A stretch of DNA of 64,000 nucleotides from Mesorhizobium helmanticense (GCF_003034915.1 NZ_PZJX01000026.1:161231-225230); one strand, 5' to 3'. Counted from the first letter of the stretch, positions 28,838 to 37,746 are shown. Numbers and translations: made by a program. The notes: generated by a model not told the origin, from the letters alone.

Positions 28838-29610
28838 TCAAGGCCGACGAACGGCGCGAGGAAATCGCCGATTATGTGATCAAGCTTGGCCAGGTGCGCA
28901 TCGACGATCTGGTTGAGCATTTCGGCGTGTCGCGCATGACCATCCACCGCCACATCGATCAGTTGGCGCATCAGGGCGTGCTGCGCAAGCTGCATGGTGC
29001 GGTGACCGTGCAGCCTTCCGGCCTTTATGAAAGCGCTTTCCGCTACAGGGTCACGGTCGGCAGGGCCGAGAAGGATGCGCTGGCACATGCGGCGCTGGAC
29101 TATGTCGAAGCAGGTCAGGCGGTCATGCTGGACGATTCGACGACGGCGAACGCGATCGCGCCGCTGCTGCTCGACATCAAGCCATTGACCGTGATCACCA
29201 ACAGCGTGGCGACCGCGGCGCTGCTGACCAATGTCGACGACATCGACTTCATCTGCCTCGGCGGTCAGTTCCACCGCACCTACAATGCCTATATCGGCAT
29301 CGTCTGCGAGAATGCCGTGGCGCAACTACGCGCCAATCTTTTGATCTGCTCGGCTTCGGCAATCTCCGGCACGACTGCCTTCATCCAGGACCAGCATGTG
29401 GTGCGGGTCAAGCAAGCGATGTTTGCCGCCTCGACCAAACGCATTCTTGCCGTCGACCATTCCAAGTTCGACAAGGTCGCCCTGCATGTCTTCGACGATC
29501 TGACCCGCTTCGACGCAGTGCTGACGACCGACGGCATAAGCGACGCGCAGGCGCAAAAGCTCGAACAGGCCGGCGTAAAACTGCGTGTCGTCAACATGGC
29601 CCGGTCATGA
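28834..29610 (+). CDS. DeoR/GlpR family transcriptional regulator
   Basis: 258 residues. N-terminal helix-turn-helix is RREEIADYVIKLGQVRIDDLVEHFGVSRMTIHRHIDQL, followed by the DeoR effector domain (QAVMLDDSTTANAIAPLLLD, TVITNSVATAALL, FICLGGQFHRTYNAYIG), which senses phosphorylated sugars. Overlaps the kinase stop (ATGA) and the next start (ATGA). It is the natural candidate to bind the shared palindromic promoters at 26937 and 31509 and so to co-control the kinase operon and the downstream transporter. Confidence 0.9.
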   Translation: MIKADERREEIADYVIKLGQVRIDDLVEHFGVSRMTIHRHIDQLAHQGVLRKLHGAVTVQPSGLYESAFRYRVTVGRAEKDALAHAALDYVEAGQAVMLDDSTTANAIAPLLLDIKPLTVITNSVATAALLTNVDDIDFICLGGQFHRTYNAYIGIVCENAVAQLRANLLICSASAISGTTAFIQDQHVVRVKQAMFAASTKRILAVDHSKFDKVALHVFDDLTRFDAVLTTDGISDAQAQKLEQAGVKLRVVNMARS

Positions 29611-31370
29611 ACCCTGCCGACGACGCCGGCCTGTCGCATTCCGCTGTACCGGACCACACCGTACCGGACCACACTGGGCGCATCGCCGCCATGGCCAGGA
29701 CGGGCGAGGTCGACGTCGTCATTCTTGGCGCCGGCATCAACGGCGCCGGCCTGTTTCGCGATCTGTGCGCGCAAGGCGTCAGTTGCCTGATCGTCGACAA
29801 GGGCGATTTCGGATCGGGCACCAGTGCGGCGCCCTCGCGGCTGATCCATGGCGGTCTCAAATATCTCGAAACCGGCGAGTTCGGACTGGTGGCGCAGTCG
29901 ACGCTGGAGCGCAATCTCTTGCTGAAGAACGCGCCGCACTATGTCAGCCCGCTGCCGACGGTCATCCCGATCTTCTCCTGGAGCAAAGGCATGTGGGCGG
30001 CGCTGCGTACGTTGCTGGGCTCGACCAGCGCGCCGCGCAGCCGCGGCGCCATCCTCATCAAGATCGGTCTGGCAATCTACGATTTTTACGGGTCGCGGCA
30101 CAGGGTGATGCCGCGCCACCGGCTGGTCGGACGGCGGCGGGCGCTGCGCGATATGCCGGCGCTGACCAGGTCAATCGTCGCCACCGGCACCTATTACGAC
30201 GCCAAGATCAGTCATCCCGAAAGGCTGGTGCTCGAGCTGATCACAGACGGGCTGGCGGCAAGTATGCTCGCTGCGGCCGCCAATTACACGGCGCTGGTCT
30301 CTTCGTCCAATGGCGTGCTGACTTTTCGGTCAAAAGGCGCAGGCCAGTCCGAGGATAGCGGCGTGTTTTCGGTGCGGCCGAAACTGGTCGTCAATGCAGC
30401 CGGTCCGTGGATCGACGATGTCAACGCCTTGCTCGGCGCGCCGTCGAAAATGATCGGCGGCACAAAGGGCTCGCACATCCTGTTGAAGCACGACGAGTTG
30501 GTGCGAAGCCTGGCGGGCCGCATGCTCTATTTCGAAGCCGATGATGGCCGCATCTGCCTTGTCTACGACTATCTCGGTCTCGCGCTCGTCGGCTCGACCG
30601 ACATCCAGGCCGACAATCCCGACACGGTACGCTGCGAGCCGCAGGAGATCGACTATCTGCTCGAAAGCGTTCGAGCGCTGCTGCCTGGCATGAGCTTCGG
30701 ACGCGATCAGATCGTCTATGCCTATAGCGGCATCAGGCCCTTGCCCGCATCCGACACCTCTGTGCCCGGCTTGATCAGCAGGGACCATTCGGCGCCGGTT
30801 GCCGAGCCGGAGCCTTCGCGTCCGTTTCCGATCATCTCCCTGGTCGGTGGCAAATGGACGACGTTTCGCGGCTTTGCCGAAGAGGTTGCCAACACGGTGC
30901 TCAATCGGCTGGGACGCGGCCGCAAGGTCACCACGCGATCGATGGCGATCGGCGGCGGCAAGGATTTTCCAACCGAGGCGGTCGCCCGGACCGCCTGGCT
31001 GGCCGAGGCCAGGTCGGCCACAGGCGCCGACCTGCGTCGTCTCGACCAGCTTCTGTCGCGCTATGGAACCAAGGCGTTGCAGATCGCCCGCCACCAAAGC
31101 CCGTGGAGCAATGAAGATCGCCTGCCGGGGGCGAGCGACTACGGCACGTCCGAAATCGACTACATAGTCCGCAACGAATTCGTCGAGCATCTCACCGATA
31201 TCGTCATGCGGCGCACGACGCTTGCCATTGGCGGTTCCCTGACCATGGGCGATTTGAAGCAGATCGCCGCCATTGCGGGCCGGGCTCGGAATTGGGGTTC
31301 GCAGCGGATTTCGGATGAGCTCGACGCTGCTGTCGCGCAACTCGGCGACAAAAATCTCGTGCGATTGTGA
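29607..31370 (+). CDS. FAD-dependent glycerol-3-phosphate dehydrogenase family protein (GlpD/EryB-like)
   Basis: 587 residues as read from ATG 29607, which overlaps the DeoR stop. The FAD-binding motif is VDVVILGAGINGAGLFRDL with LIVDKGDFGSGTSAAPSRLIHGGLKYLE, followed by the DAO domain and a C-terminal DAO_C domain (GTSEIDYIVRNEFVEHLTDIVMRRTTLA). These enzymes oxidise polyol phosphates at the membrane, passing electrons to quinone. The first 28 residues are unconserved and contain a direct repeat (GTACCGGACCACAC at 29646 and 29661); ATG 29691 (MARTGEVDVV) would give a more normal N-terminus. With the FGGY kinase it suggests phosphorylation then oxidation of a polyol, as in erythritol use by EryA/EryB. 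Confidence 0.87.
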   Translation: MNPADDAGLSHSAVPDHTVPDHTGRIAAMARTGEVDVVILGAGINGAGLFRDLCAQGVSCLIVDKGDFGSGTSAAPSRLIHGGLKYLETGEFGLVAQSTLERNLLLKNAPHYVSPLPTVIPIFSWSKGMWAALRTLLGSTSAPRSRGAILIKIGLAIYDFYGSRHRVMPRHRLVGRRRALRDMPALTRSIVATGTYYDAKISHPERLVLELITDGLAASMLAAAANYTALVSSSNGVLTFRSKGAGQSEDSGVFSVRPKLVVNAAGPWIDDVNALLGAPSKMIGGTKGSHILLKHDELVRSLAGRMLYFEADDGRICLVYDYLGLALVGSTDIQADNPDTVRCEPQEIDYLLESVRALLPGMSFGRDQIVYAYSGIRPLPASDTSVPGLISRDHSAPVAEPEPSRPFPIISLVGGKWTTFRGFAEEVANTVLNRLGRGRKVTTRSMAIGGGKDFPTEAVARTAWLAEARSATGADLRRLDQLLSRYGTKALQIARHQSPWSNEDRLPGASDYGTSEIDYIVRNEFVEHLTDIVMRRTTLAIGGSLTMGDLKQIAAIAGRARNWGSQRISDELDAAVAQLGDKNLVRL

Positions 31371-31868
31371 TCTGCTCGCTGATCCCGACCGATGGGTCGC
31401 CGCAATATCCTGTCTTCGACAAATACTCTGTAAAAACAGTATGTTAATCTTCTCTGGCGGATTTCGCGTCTCCGGGTGCGTTGGGAGTCGAGCCAAATAT
31501 CACATATCTTGACGTGAACTTAACACTATTGTATGGTCGATTTCGTGCTTGGGCCTGGACCTGTGGGACGGTTTCGGCTCGTGAGGAATTTCTTGCCTAG
31601 GCAGTTGGCTGACGAACCGGCGCATCAGTCGCAAGACCGTGCAGCTTCCGAACACTGGCTGTTGGTTCCCGGTCACGATCAACTGCTGCGCGGCAAGGGT
31701 CTCTCGATGGCGCCGTTGCACGCGGATACCTTCGAAGGCCGATTGACAACGACACGAACGCGTGAAAAATTTTTCAACTGAAGATAATAATATCATCTCG
31801 GGAGGAGATGGAATGAAATCCAGCAACGCCGCCAGTCGTGGTCGTGAGCTGATCGTGGTCGTCGTGCC
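31371..31868. other. Intergenic region upstream of the ABC-transporter operon
   Basis: 498 bases. It contains the P2 promoter (31509-31537), a further TTGACA hexamer at 31743-31748 without a good -10, a 12-base perfect palindrome GAAAAATTTTTC (31764-31775), an A/T-rich stretch GATAATAATATC, and a 19-codon leader frame from 31813. Otherwise I see no gene in it. Confidence 0.5.
31509..31537 (+). promoter_or_regulatory. Sigma-70-type promoter upstream of the ABC-transporter operon (P2)
   Basis: TTGACG (31509-31514), 17-base spacer, TATGGT (31532-31537), followed by CGATTTCGT. Aligned with P1 at 26937 the 29 bases from -35 to -10 differ at only four positions, and the CGATTCCGT/CGATTTCGT start region also matches. 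This degree of match in otherwise unrelated intergenic DNA argues for co-regulation of the two operons. Confidence 0.7.
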
Positions 31869-31872
31869 ATGA
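31813..31872 (+). CDS. Possible 19-residue leader peptide
   Basis: ATG 31813 follows a strong GGGAGGAG site and encodes MKSSNAASRGRELIVVVVP, ending in a TGA that overlaps the ATG of the DUF2291 gene (ATGA). The DUF2291 start itself has no good Shine-Dalgarno sequence, so translation may be coupled to this short frame. It might instead be a non-functional consequence of a strong ribosome-binding site. Confidence 0.4.
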   Translation: MKSSNAASRGRELIVVVVP

Positions 31873-32534
31873 GCTCGCAGTCCACGATCAATCGGCGCGT
31901 GACGCCGGGCGTGCGATGGCCGGGGGTTCGCTGGATTGTCGCCGCGGCCGCAATCCTCGTCTTGCTGGCCGCCATGGCTCTCGACACCAAGGTCGTCGTA
32001 ATCGGTTCGGCGGAAGACGCGCGCAAGGTTGCGTTTTCGCCGGAGGCATTTGGCAAGTCCGAGTTTCCGAATGTCCAGTCCGCCGTCGACCAGCGCGCGG
32101 TGGCCGCCGGTGTCCTGGCATCGGCCATCGCCAAGGACAAGGCCGCGGCGGAGAAGCAATATGGCGTGCCGGCCAATGTCGGGACGGAATTCTCCGTCAA
32201 GTTCACCGGCGTCGTCGGCGAAGGGAAGTCCGGCATCTATGCCGTCAAGGTCGACGATGTTCCGAGCACCCTGGTCATTCGGGTGCAGACCGGGCCGGCG
32301 ATCAACGGAACCGACCTGCGCGATGCCACCGGTACGATCACATTTGGCCAATTCACCAACCAGATCGAGTATCAGAACGCCGGATCGGCCCTGAACAACG
32401 AGATGAAGAAGCAGGTCCTGTCGACCATCGACAACACTAAGCTCACCGGTAAGACGGTCTCGGTCGTCGGCGTCTTCAAGTTGGTCAACCCCAAAGGCTG
32501 GCTCGTCACGCCCGTGAAGCTGAGCGTTCAATGA
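31869..32534 (+). CDS. DUF2291 family protein
   Basis: 221 residues. One N-terminal membrane segment (WIVAAAAILVLLAAMAL) follows a basic stretch, so the bulk of the protein is probably periplasmic and membrane-anchored; the family is often described as lipoprotein but no lipobox cysteine is present here. Conserved wording includes YGVPANVGTEFSVKFTGVVGEG and the closing FKLVNPKGWLVTPVKL. DUF2291 genes commonly accompany ribose-type ABC importers of sugar alcohols in rhizobia. It overlaps the ATPase start (ATGA). Molecular function is not established. Confidence 0.85.
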   Translation: MSSQSTINRRVTPGVRWPGVRWIVAAAAILVLLAAMALDTKVVVIGSAEDARKVAFSPEAFGKSEFPNVQSAVDQRAVAAGVLASAIAKDKAAAEKQYGVPANVGTEFSVKFTGVVGEGKSGIYAVKVDDVPSTLVIRVQTGPAINGTDLRDATGTITFGQFTNQIEYQNAGSALNNEMKKQVLSTIDNTKLTGKTVSVVGVFKLVNPKGWLVTPVKLSVQ

Positions 32535-34078
32535 ATGCGGCAGCACAATTCGAGCCGGCTCCAGCGGACACCGTGCTCGCGGCGCGCAACATCGTAAAAT
32601 CCTATGGCGGCACGCACGCTCTCAAGGGCGTCAATTTCGACATCCGCCGTGGTGAGGTCACCACGCTGTTCGGAGAGAATGGCGCCGGCAAGTCGACGCT
32701 GATGAAGATCCTCTCCGGTGTCGAGACGCCGACATCGGGAAGCATCGAACTCGATGGCCGTCCCGTCGCTTTCTCGTCGACTGTCGATGCGCGGGACCGC
32801 GGCATCTCGATAATCCATCAGGAATTGAGCCTCGCGCCCAATCTGAGCGTGCGCGACAACATCTTTATGGGTCGCGAGTTGCGCGGGCGGACAGGCCTCG
32901 ACTTCGCCGAGGAGGCTCGTCAGACGCGACTGCTGATGGCCGATCTCGAGGAAGACATCGATCCGCTGACCCTGGTGCAAGATCTGCGCCTTGGGCAGCA
33001 GCAGATTGTCGAGATCGCGCGCGCGCTGTCGGTGGATTCGCGTATACTGATCATGGACGAGCCGACGTCCGCGCTGAGCGCGACCGAGGTCGAGGTGCTG
33101 TTCCGCGTGATCCGGGACCTGACCGCCCGCGGCGTCTCGATCGTCTACATCTCCCATCATCTCGAGGAGGCGCTGCAGATCACCGACCACGCGGTGGTGC
33201 TGCGGGACGGAACGATCACGGCCACGGCCAAAGCGAAGGATATCGATCTCGAATGGATCGTCCGCAACATGGTGGGCGAGAACTTCGACCTGGGATCGCC
33301 GCCCGACGGCTACGCCTTTGGCGAGGTCGCCTTGTCGATCGAGGATGTGAGCATCGCCGATAGCTCGGGTTCGGACCGTCTGGTCGTCGACCGGCTGTCG
33401 CTCGATGTCCGTGCCGGCGAGATCGTCTGCATTTACGGGCTGATGGGCGCCGGGCGCACGGAATTGCTGGAATGTGTCGCCGGACGCCTGCCGGTGACGG
33501 GCGGGCGGGTTCTGCTGGAGGGCGAGGACATCTCCCGCCTCGGCATTGCCGAACGCATATCAAGGGGGCTGGTGCTGGTGCCCGAGGACCGGCAACGCGA
33601 CGGTCTGGTCCAGACGATGTCCGTGGGGACCAATCTGTCGCTGGCCAGCATTGGCGCCTTCGTCACCGGGATGTTCCTGTCCCGGTCGCGGGAGCGCTCG
33701 CTGGTCGAGCGTTCCATACGCGACGTGCGGGTCAAGACCGCGGGCGGAGGCGCGCCCATCGGATCACTGTCCGGCGGCAATCAGCAGAAGGTCGTCATCG
33801 GCAAGATGCTGACGACGAAGCCCAAGGTCATGCTCCTGGACGAGCCCAGCCGCGGCATCGACGTCGGCGCCAAGGCGGAAGTGTTCCGGCTGCTCGGCGA
33901 GCGGGCCGCGCAGGGCCTCGCGGTCGTGTTCTCGACTTCGGAAGTCGCCGAATGCCTTGGGATCGCGCACCGCATCATCGTCATGCGCCGGGGCAGGATT
34001 TCGGCAGAGTTCGGCGCTGGCGTCACGAAAGAGCAGATCATGGCCGCCTCGGGCGAGGCCGTGATCGCCTCGTCATGA
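32531..34078 (+). CDS. Sugar ABC transporter ATP-binding protein (RbsA-like, two ATPase domains)
   Basis: 515 residues, two fused nucleotide-binding domains. The first has Walker A GENGAGKSTLMKILSG, signature LRLGQQQIVEIARAL and Walker B ILIMDEPTSAL. The second, from about residue 260, has a degenerate Walker A (GLMGAGRTELLECVAG), signature SLSGGNQQKVVIGKML and Walker B VMLLDEPSRGIDVGAK. This asymmetry is normal for RbsA/XylG/MglA. Overlaps both neighbours by four bases. It powers uptake of a sugar or polyol through the permease at 34075. Confidence 0.93.
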   Translation: MNAAAQFEPAPADTVLAARNIVKSYGGTHALKGVNFDIRRGEVTTLFGENGAGKSTLMKILSGVETPTSGSIELDGRPVAFSSTVDARDRGISIIHQELSLAPNLSVRDNIFMGRELRGRTGLDFAEEARQTRLLMADLEEDIDPLTLVQDLRLGQQQIVEIARALSVDSRILIMDEPTSALSATEVEVLFRVIRDLTARGVSIVYISHHLEEALQITDHAVVLRDGTITATAKAKDIDLEWIVRNMVGENFDLGSPPDGYAFGEVALSIEDVSIADSSGSDRLVVDRLSLDVRAGEIVCIYGLMGAGRTELLECVAGRLPVTGGRVLLEGEDISRLGIAERISRGLVLVPEDRQRDGLVQTMSVGTNLSLASIGAFVTGMFLSRSRERSLVERSIRDVRVKTAGGGAPIGSLSGGNQQKVVIGKMLTTKPKVMLLDEPSRGIDVGAKAEVFRLLGERAAQGLAVVFSTSEVAECLGIAHRIIVMRRGRISAEFGAGVTKEQIMAASGEAVIASS

Positions 34079-35232
34079 AGAATACAGGAGCCCAGACCGT
34101 GACCGATGTCAGCCAGAACCGCAGCCGCTCCGGCCCGAAAACATCGAGCGGCGGCTTCAGCCTGGCCAAGCTGTTGCTGGAGGGCCGGGCGTTCCTCGCG
34201 CTGATCGTGATCATCGTCGTGTTCTCGATGCTGTCGCCCTATTACTTTTCGCTCGGCAATTTCCTCACCATGGCCTCGCATGTCGCCATCTTCGGCATAC
34301 TGGCGGTCGGCATGCTGCTGGTCATCCTCAATGGCGGCATCGACCTGTCGGTGGGATCGACGCTCGGCCTGTCGGGGGTCATCGCCGGATTCCTGATGCA
34401 GGGCGTGCAGTTGCAAACGCTTGGCGTCGTGCTGTTTCCTCCTGTCTGGGTGGTTGTGGTGCTGGTGTGTGTGCTGGGCGCGCTGGTCGGCCTGGTCAAC
34501 GGCGTCCTCATCGCCTGGCTGAAAGTGCCGGCCTTCGTGGCCACGCTGGGCATGCTCTATGTGGTGCGTGGCGCGGCGCTGCTGATGACCAACGGCCTGA
34601 CCTACAACGACCTTGGCGGCAAGCCGGAGCTCGGCAATACCGGCTTCGACTGGCTGGGCTTCAACCGGCTGTTCGGGGTTCCGATCGGCGTGCTGGTCAT
34701 GGCGGTCATCGCCATCATCGGCAGCATCATCCTCAATCGCACCGCCTTCGGCCGCTGGCTCTATGCCTCCGGCGGCAATGAGCGCGCCGCCGAACTTTCC
34801 GGCGTGCCGGTGAAGAAAGTCCAGGTGGCTGTCTACATGCTCTCCGGCATATGCGCCTCGGTGGCCGGCCTCATCCTGTCCTCGGAACTGACCTCGGCGG
34901 GGCCGACCGCAGGCAATTCCTACGAACTGACGGCAATCGCGGCCGTCGTCATCGGCGGCGCCGCGCTCACCGGTGGTCGCGGTAATATCCGCGGAACGCT
35001 GGTCGGGGCCTTCGTCATCGGCTTCCTCTCCGATGGTCTGGTGATCATCGGCGTGTCCGCCTATTGGCAAACAGTGTTCACGGGCGCGGTCATCGTGTTG
35101 GCGGTGCTGCTCAACGCCATCCAGTATCGCCGTCGCGTCAGGCTGCCTGGCCCGACCGACGGCCCTTCGACTTCTCCGCAACAAGGCAAGGCCCGAACGG
35201 CCGATCCCGCTCACGAGAAGATTGCCGGGTGA
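34075..35232 (+). CDS. Sugar ABC transporter permease (RbsC-like)
   Basis: 385 residues; the ATG at 34075 overlaps the ATPase stop (ATGA), so the longer open frame from 33472 is not the gene. About ten membrane segments, with family motifs GILAVGMLLVILNGGIDLSVGS, VPAFVATLGMLYVVRGAALL and YELTAIAAVVIGGAALTGGRG. The C-terminal ~35 residues are polar and proline-rich. Likely single permease acting as a homodimer with the RbsA-like ATPase. Confidence 0.93.
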   Translation: MKNTGAQTVTDVSQNRSRSGPKTSSGGFSLAKLLLEGRAFLALIVIIVVFSMLSPYYFSLGNFLTMASHVAIFGILAVGMLLVILNGGIDLSVGSTLGLSGVIAGFLMQGVQLQTLGVVLFPPVWVVVVLVCVLGALVGLVNGVLIAWLKVPAFVATLGMLYVVRGAALLMTNGLTYNDLGGKPELGNTGFDWLGFNRLFGVPIGVLVMAVIAIIGSIILNRTAFGRWLYASGGNERAAELSGVPVKKVQVAVYMLSGICASVAGLILSSELTSAGPTAGNSYELTAIAAVVIGGAALTGGRGNIRGTLVGAFVIGFLSDGLVIIGVSAYWQTVFTGAVIVLAVLLNAIQYRRRVRLPGPTDGPSTSPQQGKARTADPAHEKIAG

Positions 35233-35264
35233 CCGGCGCCATCAACAACCAAGGAGGAAATTTC

Positions 35265-36224
35265 ATGTACAGCAAGGCAAGAATTCTGATGCTCACGGCC
35301 TTTGCGCTGGCCGCTCCGGTCCTCGCAGGATCCGTGACCGCGGCGTCGGCTGAAGGTCTCATCTCGATCATCGTCATCGATCCGGCGAACCCGTACTGGC
35401 TGACCGAAGGCAACGTCGCCAAGGCCGAGGCCGAGAAACTCGGCTACACCGCGACGGTCGGCGCCTCGAAAGCCGACACCAATACGGAGAGCAAGCTGAT
35501 CGACACCGCGATCACCAACAAATCCGTGGCCATCATCCTCGATCCCGCTGACGCCAGCGGGTCCATCGGCGCGGTGAAGAAGGCTATTGCCGCGAACATC
35601 CCGGTCTTCCTCGTCAATGCCGAGATCAATCAGGAAGGCCTGGCCAAGGCGCAGCTCGTTTCCAACAACGCGCAGGGCGCAGCACTTGGCGGTCAGCAAT
35701 GGGTCACGGACATCGGTGAGAAGGGCAATTACGTCGAGCTGCTCGGCGCCCCCTCCGACAATAACGCAGCGACCCGGTCAAACGGCTACGAGACCGTGAT
35801 CAGCCAGTATCCGGACCTCAAGAAGGTCGGCTCTGAAGTCGCCAACTGGGACCGTACCCAGGGCCATGACAAGATGCAGAGCCTGCTGCAGGCCCATCCC
35901 GATATCATCGGCGTGACCAGCGGCAATGACGAGATGGCGCTCGGCGCGATCGCTGCGCTGAAAGAGGCCGGGAAACTGTCGAGCATCAAGGTCGGCGGCT
36001 TCGACGGCTCTCCGGACGCCGTCGCCGCGATCAAGGCGGGCGACCTGCAATACACCGTGCTCCAGCCGGTGGCCGTCTACTCGGCGAAGGCCGTGCAACA
36101 GGCCGACTCGTTCATCAAGACCGGCAAGACCGGAGCCGCGACGGAGAAGCAGTTGTTCGACTGCCTGCTCATCACCAAGGACAATGTCGACAAGTACACG
36201 GCGCCCTTCACGCTCTCGGAATAA
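35265..36224 (+). CDS. Sugar ABC transporter substrate-binding protein (RbsB-like)
   Basis: 319 residues. ATG 35265 has an AAGGAGG site and opens a signal peptide (MYSKARILMLTAFALAAPVL..., probable cleavage near SAEG). The mature part is a type I periplasmic-binding fold: ISIIVIDPANPYWLTEGNVAKA, VAIILDPADASGSIGAVKKA, VTSGNDEMALGAIAALKEAG and VGGFDGSPDAVAAIKAGDL. Similar to ribose/xylitol/erythritol-type binding proteins. It ends the transporter operon, 107 bases from the convergent otn genes. Confidence 0.9.
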   Translation: MYSKARILMLTAFALAAPVLAGSVTAASAEGLISIIVIDPANPYWLTEGNVAKAEAEKLGYTATVGASKADTNTESKLIDTAITNKSVAIILDPADASGSIGAVKKAIAANIPVFLVNAEINQEGLAKAQLVSNNAQGAALGGQQWVTDIGEKGNYVELLGAPSDNNAATRSNGYETVISQYPDLKKVGSEVANWDRTQGHDKMQSLLQAHPDIIGVTSGNDEMALGAIAALKEAGKLSSIKVGGFDGSPDAVAAIKAGDLQYTVLQPVAVYSAKAVQQADSFIKTGKTGAATEKQLFDCLLITKDNVDKYTAPFTLSE

Positions 36225-36231
36225 AACGGAA

Positions 36232-36257
36232 GAGGAGTGTCCCATGGGACACTCCTC
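36232..36257. terminator. 26-base perfect palindrome between convergent operons
   Basis: GAGGAGTGTCCC paired with GGGACACTCCTC through a central AT forms a perfect palindrome just after the binding-protein stop and before the converging otnI stop. No U-run follows on either strand, so it is an RNA hairpin of uncertain terminator strength, perhaps serving both directions. Confidence 0.5.
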
Positions 36258-36331
36258 GCTCGGTCGAGAGTCGTAAGGTGACAGCCTGGCGGCCACCTCG
36301 CAGGCCGCTGTCACCGCCTTCGCTGCTTTGT

Positions 36332-37108
36332 CTACAGCGAAACCTGCAGCGTCTTCAGCCAGCGCAACCCCTCATCGGTGCCGGCGCGTGGCCTGTATTC
36401 GCAGCCGACCCAGCCGGCATAGCTGAGCCCATCCAGTGCTGCGAACACGGCGCCATAGGCGATCTCGCCCTCGTCCGGTTCGGCGCGGCTTGGAACGGCG
36501 GCGATCTGCACATGGCCGATCATCGGCAGGTGCCGTTCGAGGCGTTTGAGGATGTCGCCTTCGCTGACGCCGACATGATAGACGTCGAACATGATCCGGA
36601 TGTTGGGCGCGCCGACGCGCTCGATCAATGCTGCGGCTTCCGCGATCGTCGAATAGAAATAACCCGGCTTGTCGCGCTGGTTGATCGGCTCCAGAAGCAA
36701 TGTCAGGTCCGGGGCGGCACCGGCGGCAAAAGCGAGATTGCGCGCGAATATCTCCGTGGCTTCCGGCTTGGCCGCCGGCTCGACGACGCCGGCCATGACA
36801 TGGACCGACGAGGCGCCGCTCTGGCGCGCATAGTCTGCCGCCTGAAGGAAGCTCTTCTCGAAATCCGCCTGCCGGCCAGGCAAAACGCCGAGGCCGAAAT
36901 CGCCCTTGGCCGTGTCGCCAGGAGGCGTGTTGATGCCGAGCAATTCTACGCCGTGCCCTTCGCAGGCCTGCTTCACAAGCCCGGCCGGGATGTCTTAAGG
37001 CCAATGCAATTCAACCGCCTTGAAGCCCGCCGACGCAGCGGCAGCGATACGATCCAGCAAGGGCAGATCGGTCCACAGGAAACCGAGATTCGCGGAAAAT
37101 TTCGGCAT
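36332..37108 (-). pseudogene. otnI: otnI, 2-oxo-tetronate isomerase, interrupted by an in-frame TAA
   Basis: The intact gene would encode 258 residues of the hydroxypyruvate-isomerase-like TIM-barrel family: start MPKFSANLGFLWTDLPLLD, then GFKAVELHWP, then DIPAGLVKQACEGHGVELLG, LLLEPINQRDKPGYF, IRIMFDVYHVGV and IGHVQIAAVPSRAEP. Codon 38 (36995-36997, minus strand) is TAA where the family has tyrosine (HWPYDIP). The frame is otherwise continuous on both sides, so a single substitution explains it. OtnI interconverts 2-oxo- and 3-oxo-tetronate. A truncated product from internal starts near 36976 would lack the first barrel strand. Two bases separate it from otnC. Sequencing error cannot be excluded. 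Confidence 0.88.
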
Positions 37109-37110
37109 GG

Positions 37111-37746
37111 TCACTTCAACTTGAAATGCTGGTTGAGTTCGGCGATGGCGCCGGCGTCGAGATGGCGCACGCTCATGCCTCGCAAGATGATGGCAAGCTT
37201 TGCCGCTTCCTCAAGCTCCTCGATGGCGAAGACCGCCGCATCAAGCGAGGCGCCGGCGACCACCGGCCCGTGGTTCTCCAGGAGGACGGCGGGATGGCGC
37301 GCGGCCAGTGCGTCTATCAGCGGCTTGACCGCCGCGGATCCGGGGCGCGTATAGGGCACGACCGGCACCTGCCCGACGCGCATGACGACATAGGGCGTGA
37401 TCGGTGGGATCGCGTCGGCCGGATCGACATCCGCAAGGCAGGATAGTGCGGTCGCATAGGTCGAATGAAGATGCACAACGGCGCGCGCCGTGGGGCGCTG
37501 ATCGTAGAAGCCGAAATGCAGCGGCAATTCCTTGGTCGGCGCATCGCCCGAGACATGCTTGCCCGAGGTGTCGAGCTTGGACAGCCTGTCGGCGTCGAGA
37601 AAGCCGAGACAGGAATTGGTCTGCGTGAACAGAAAGCCGTCATCGAGCCTCGCCGACATGTTGCCCGACGAGCCTGCGGTGAGGCCGCGCTCGAACAGCG
37701 ATTTGCCCCATCTGACCAGATTGTCGCGGATTGCCTGCTCGCTCAT
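37111..37746 (-). CDS. otnC: 3-oxo-tetronate 4-phosphate decarboxylase (class II aldolase family)
   Basis: 211 residues of the class II aldolase/adducin fold. Start is MSEQAIRDNLVRWGKSLFERGL, with the substrate-loop GSSGNMSARLDDGFLFTQTNS, metal-binding HLHSTYATALSCL and LLENHGPVVAGASLDAAVF. OtnC decarboxylates 3-oxo-tetronate 4-phosphate to dihydroxyacetone phosphate. The start overlaps the otnK stop by four bases and otnI follows 2 bases after, the standard otnK-otnC-otnI order for L-threonate/D-erythronate use. Confidence 0.9.
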   Translation of the reverse strand: MSEQAIRDNLVRWGKSLFERGLTAGSSGNMSARLDDGFLFTQTNSCLGFLDADRLSKLDTSGKHVSGDAPTKELPLHFGFYDQRPTARAVVHLHSTYATALSCLADVDPADAIPPITPYVVMRVGQVPVVPYTRPGSAAVKPLIDALAARHPAVLLENHGPVVAGASLDAAVFAIEELEEAAKLAIILRGMSVRHLDAGAIAELNQHFKLK

